Positions 34,467-34,885 of a stretch of DNA of 34,885 nucleotides are shown here, piece after piece. The stretch is from an uncultured beta proteobacterium. GTDB lineage: Bacteria > Pseudomonadota > Gammaproteobacteria > Burkholderiales > Burkholderiaceae. How positions within the stretch are numbered: position 1 is the stretch's first letter; each line of letters opens with the position of its first letter. Both the position numbers and the translations under genes were made by a program. The notes beneath the pieces are model-generated. The model searched no databases, was not told the origin of the DNA, and worked only from the letters and a program-made list of their open reading frames with translations. The stretch spans positions 1 through 34,885 of the forward strand of contig CAIUOP010000026.1 of the NCBI GenBank assembly GCA_903900805.1. Direction: 5' to 3'.

Positions 34467-34885
34467 TTAAGCTTGCTCGCCAACTACACGAATGGTGATG
34501 TTAGCCACTACATCGGTATGAACTGCAACCGCTACAGGGTGATCGCCAACCATTTTCAACGGGCCAGTAGGCATGCGAATTGAAGACTTCTCAATCGTAA
34601 ATCCTTTGGCTTTCAGGCTATCAGCGATGTCATGGTTGGTTACAGAACCAAACAAACGACCGTCAACACCCGCTTTTTGACCGATTTCGAGAACCAAGTC
34701 TTTGAGCTTTGTACCAACCGCTTCAGCAGCAGCTAATTTCTCAGCAGCCAATTTTTCTAACTCAGCACGACGAGTTGCGAAATCAGCAATAGCTGCTTCA
34801 GTCGCACGACGCGCTTTACGTTGTGGGATTAAAAAGTTACGAGCGAAACCGTCTTTAACGCGAACTACGTCACCGAGGTTGCCCA
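34467..34885 (-). CDS. rplI: Ribosomal protein bL9, missing the first residues (window edge)
   Basis: bL9 binds 23S rRNA near the L1 stalk. The 138 visible residues begin within the N-terminal domain ([20 protein letters not shown], then QRKARRAT), continue through the long connecting helix ([20 protein letters not shown]) and finish with the C-terminal domain ([20 protein letters not shown]). About 12 residues and the start codon are outside the window, giving an expected length of about 150, normal for the family. An internal ATG at 34751 is not the start. It precedes dnaB on the same strand, as in many proteobacterial rpsF-rpsR-rplI-dnaB clusters. Confidence 0.97.
   Translation of the reverse strand, partial: GNLGDVVRVKDGFARNFLIPQRKARRATEAAIADFATRRAELEKLAAEKLAAAEAVGTKLKDLVLEIGQKAGVDGRLFGSVTNHDIADSLKAKGFTIEKSSIRMPTGPLKMVGDHPVAVAVHTDVVANITIRVVGEQA

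Noticed and set aside
1..34885. CRISPR arrays, insertion sequences, tRNA or rRNA genes
   Set aside because: No regularly spaced repeats, transposase-like proteins, terminal repeats or tRNA-like folds were seen on reading both strands. A covariance-model scan could still reveal a small RNA I missed.

Overview
This window looks like chromosomal DNA from a betaproteobacterium of the order Burkholderiales. A small, moderate-GC freshwater member such as Polynucleobacter is the best guess. The inference rests on the Ralstonia-type intracellular PHB depolymerase with its C183/D355/H388 residues, the iscRSUA-hscB order, the alaA-hom-thrC-moeA-moaD-moaE run, the solo rnfB-nth pair and rplI-dnaB. The genus is inferred from memory of gene order and protein style, not from a search. 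Coding density is high. No tRNA, rRNA, CRISPR array or insertion sequence was recognised, and no gene-free gap reaches 300 bases (the longest are about 270 bases before aceA and 235 bases before phoH).

Layout: (1) 1-2721, minus strand: iscR-iscS-iscU-iscA and the start of hscB, the Fe-S cluster assembly operon, with a good match to a type 1 IscR operator upstream. (2) 2783-4939, minus: uvrB, divergent from (3) 5099-9441, plus: aromatic/aspartate aminotransferase and phaZ, a terminator, then rnfB-like ferredoxin, nth and a DUF1841 gene. (4) 9438-15516, minus: HIT protein, aceA (isocitrate lyase) with its own terminator and leader dyad, an MFS transporter, and clpB behind a textbook sigma-32 promoter. 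(5) 15555-15800, plus: a small GIY-YIG protein. (6) 15803-21815, minus: alaA-hom-thrC-moeA-moaD-moaE, with transcription running from high to low coordinates. (7) 21863-29544, plus: a lipid A aminoarabinose (L-Ara4N) operon made of an Mth938-like gene, arnT, arnB, arnC, a separate ArnA formyltransferase, a separate ArnA decarboxylase, arnD and bcp. ArnA is split into two genes and no ArnE/ArnF flippase is present. (8) 29572-29767: a structured intergenic region with a promoter-like pair, a palindrome and two successive intrinsic terminators, a candidate small RNA or attenuating leader for phoH. (9) 29780-31937, plus: phoH (PIN plus PhoH ATPase) and an overlapping NlpC/P60 lipoprotein. (10) 31949-34885, minus: rplI and dnaB.

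The most unusual element is a 352-residue intein inside dnaB, inserted between the Lys and Thr of the helicase Walker A motif. It begins with Ala rather than Cys/Ser. It carries the Trp (block B), Cys (block F) and Thr (block G) signature of class 3 inteins, and it holds two intact LAGLIDADG motifs. It therefore looks like a splicing-competent, possibly homing-competent class 3 intein, a mechanistic class best known from phages and actinobacteria. Other points of interest are three places where an intrinsic terminator collides with the start of the next gene (rnfB, phoH, the NlpC lipoprotein), an IscR with a lengthened cluster-ligand loop, and the candidate RNA before phoH.
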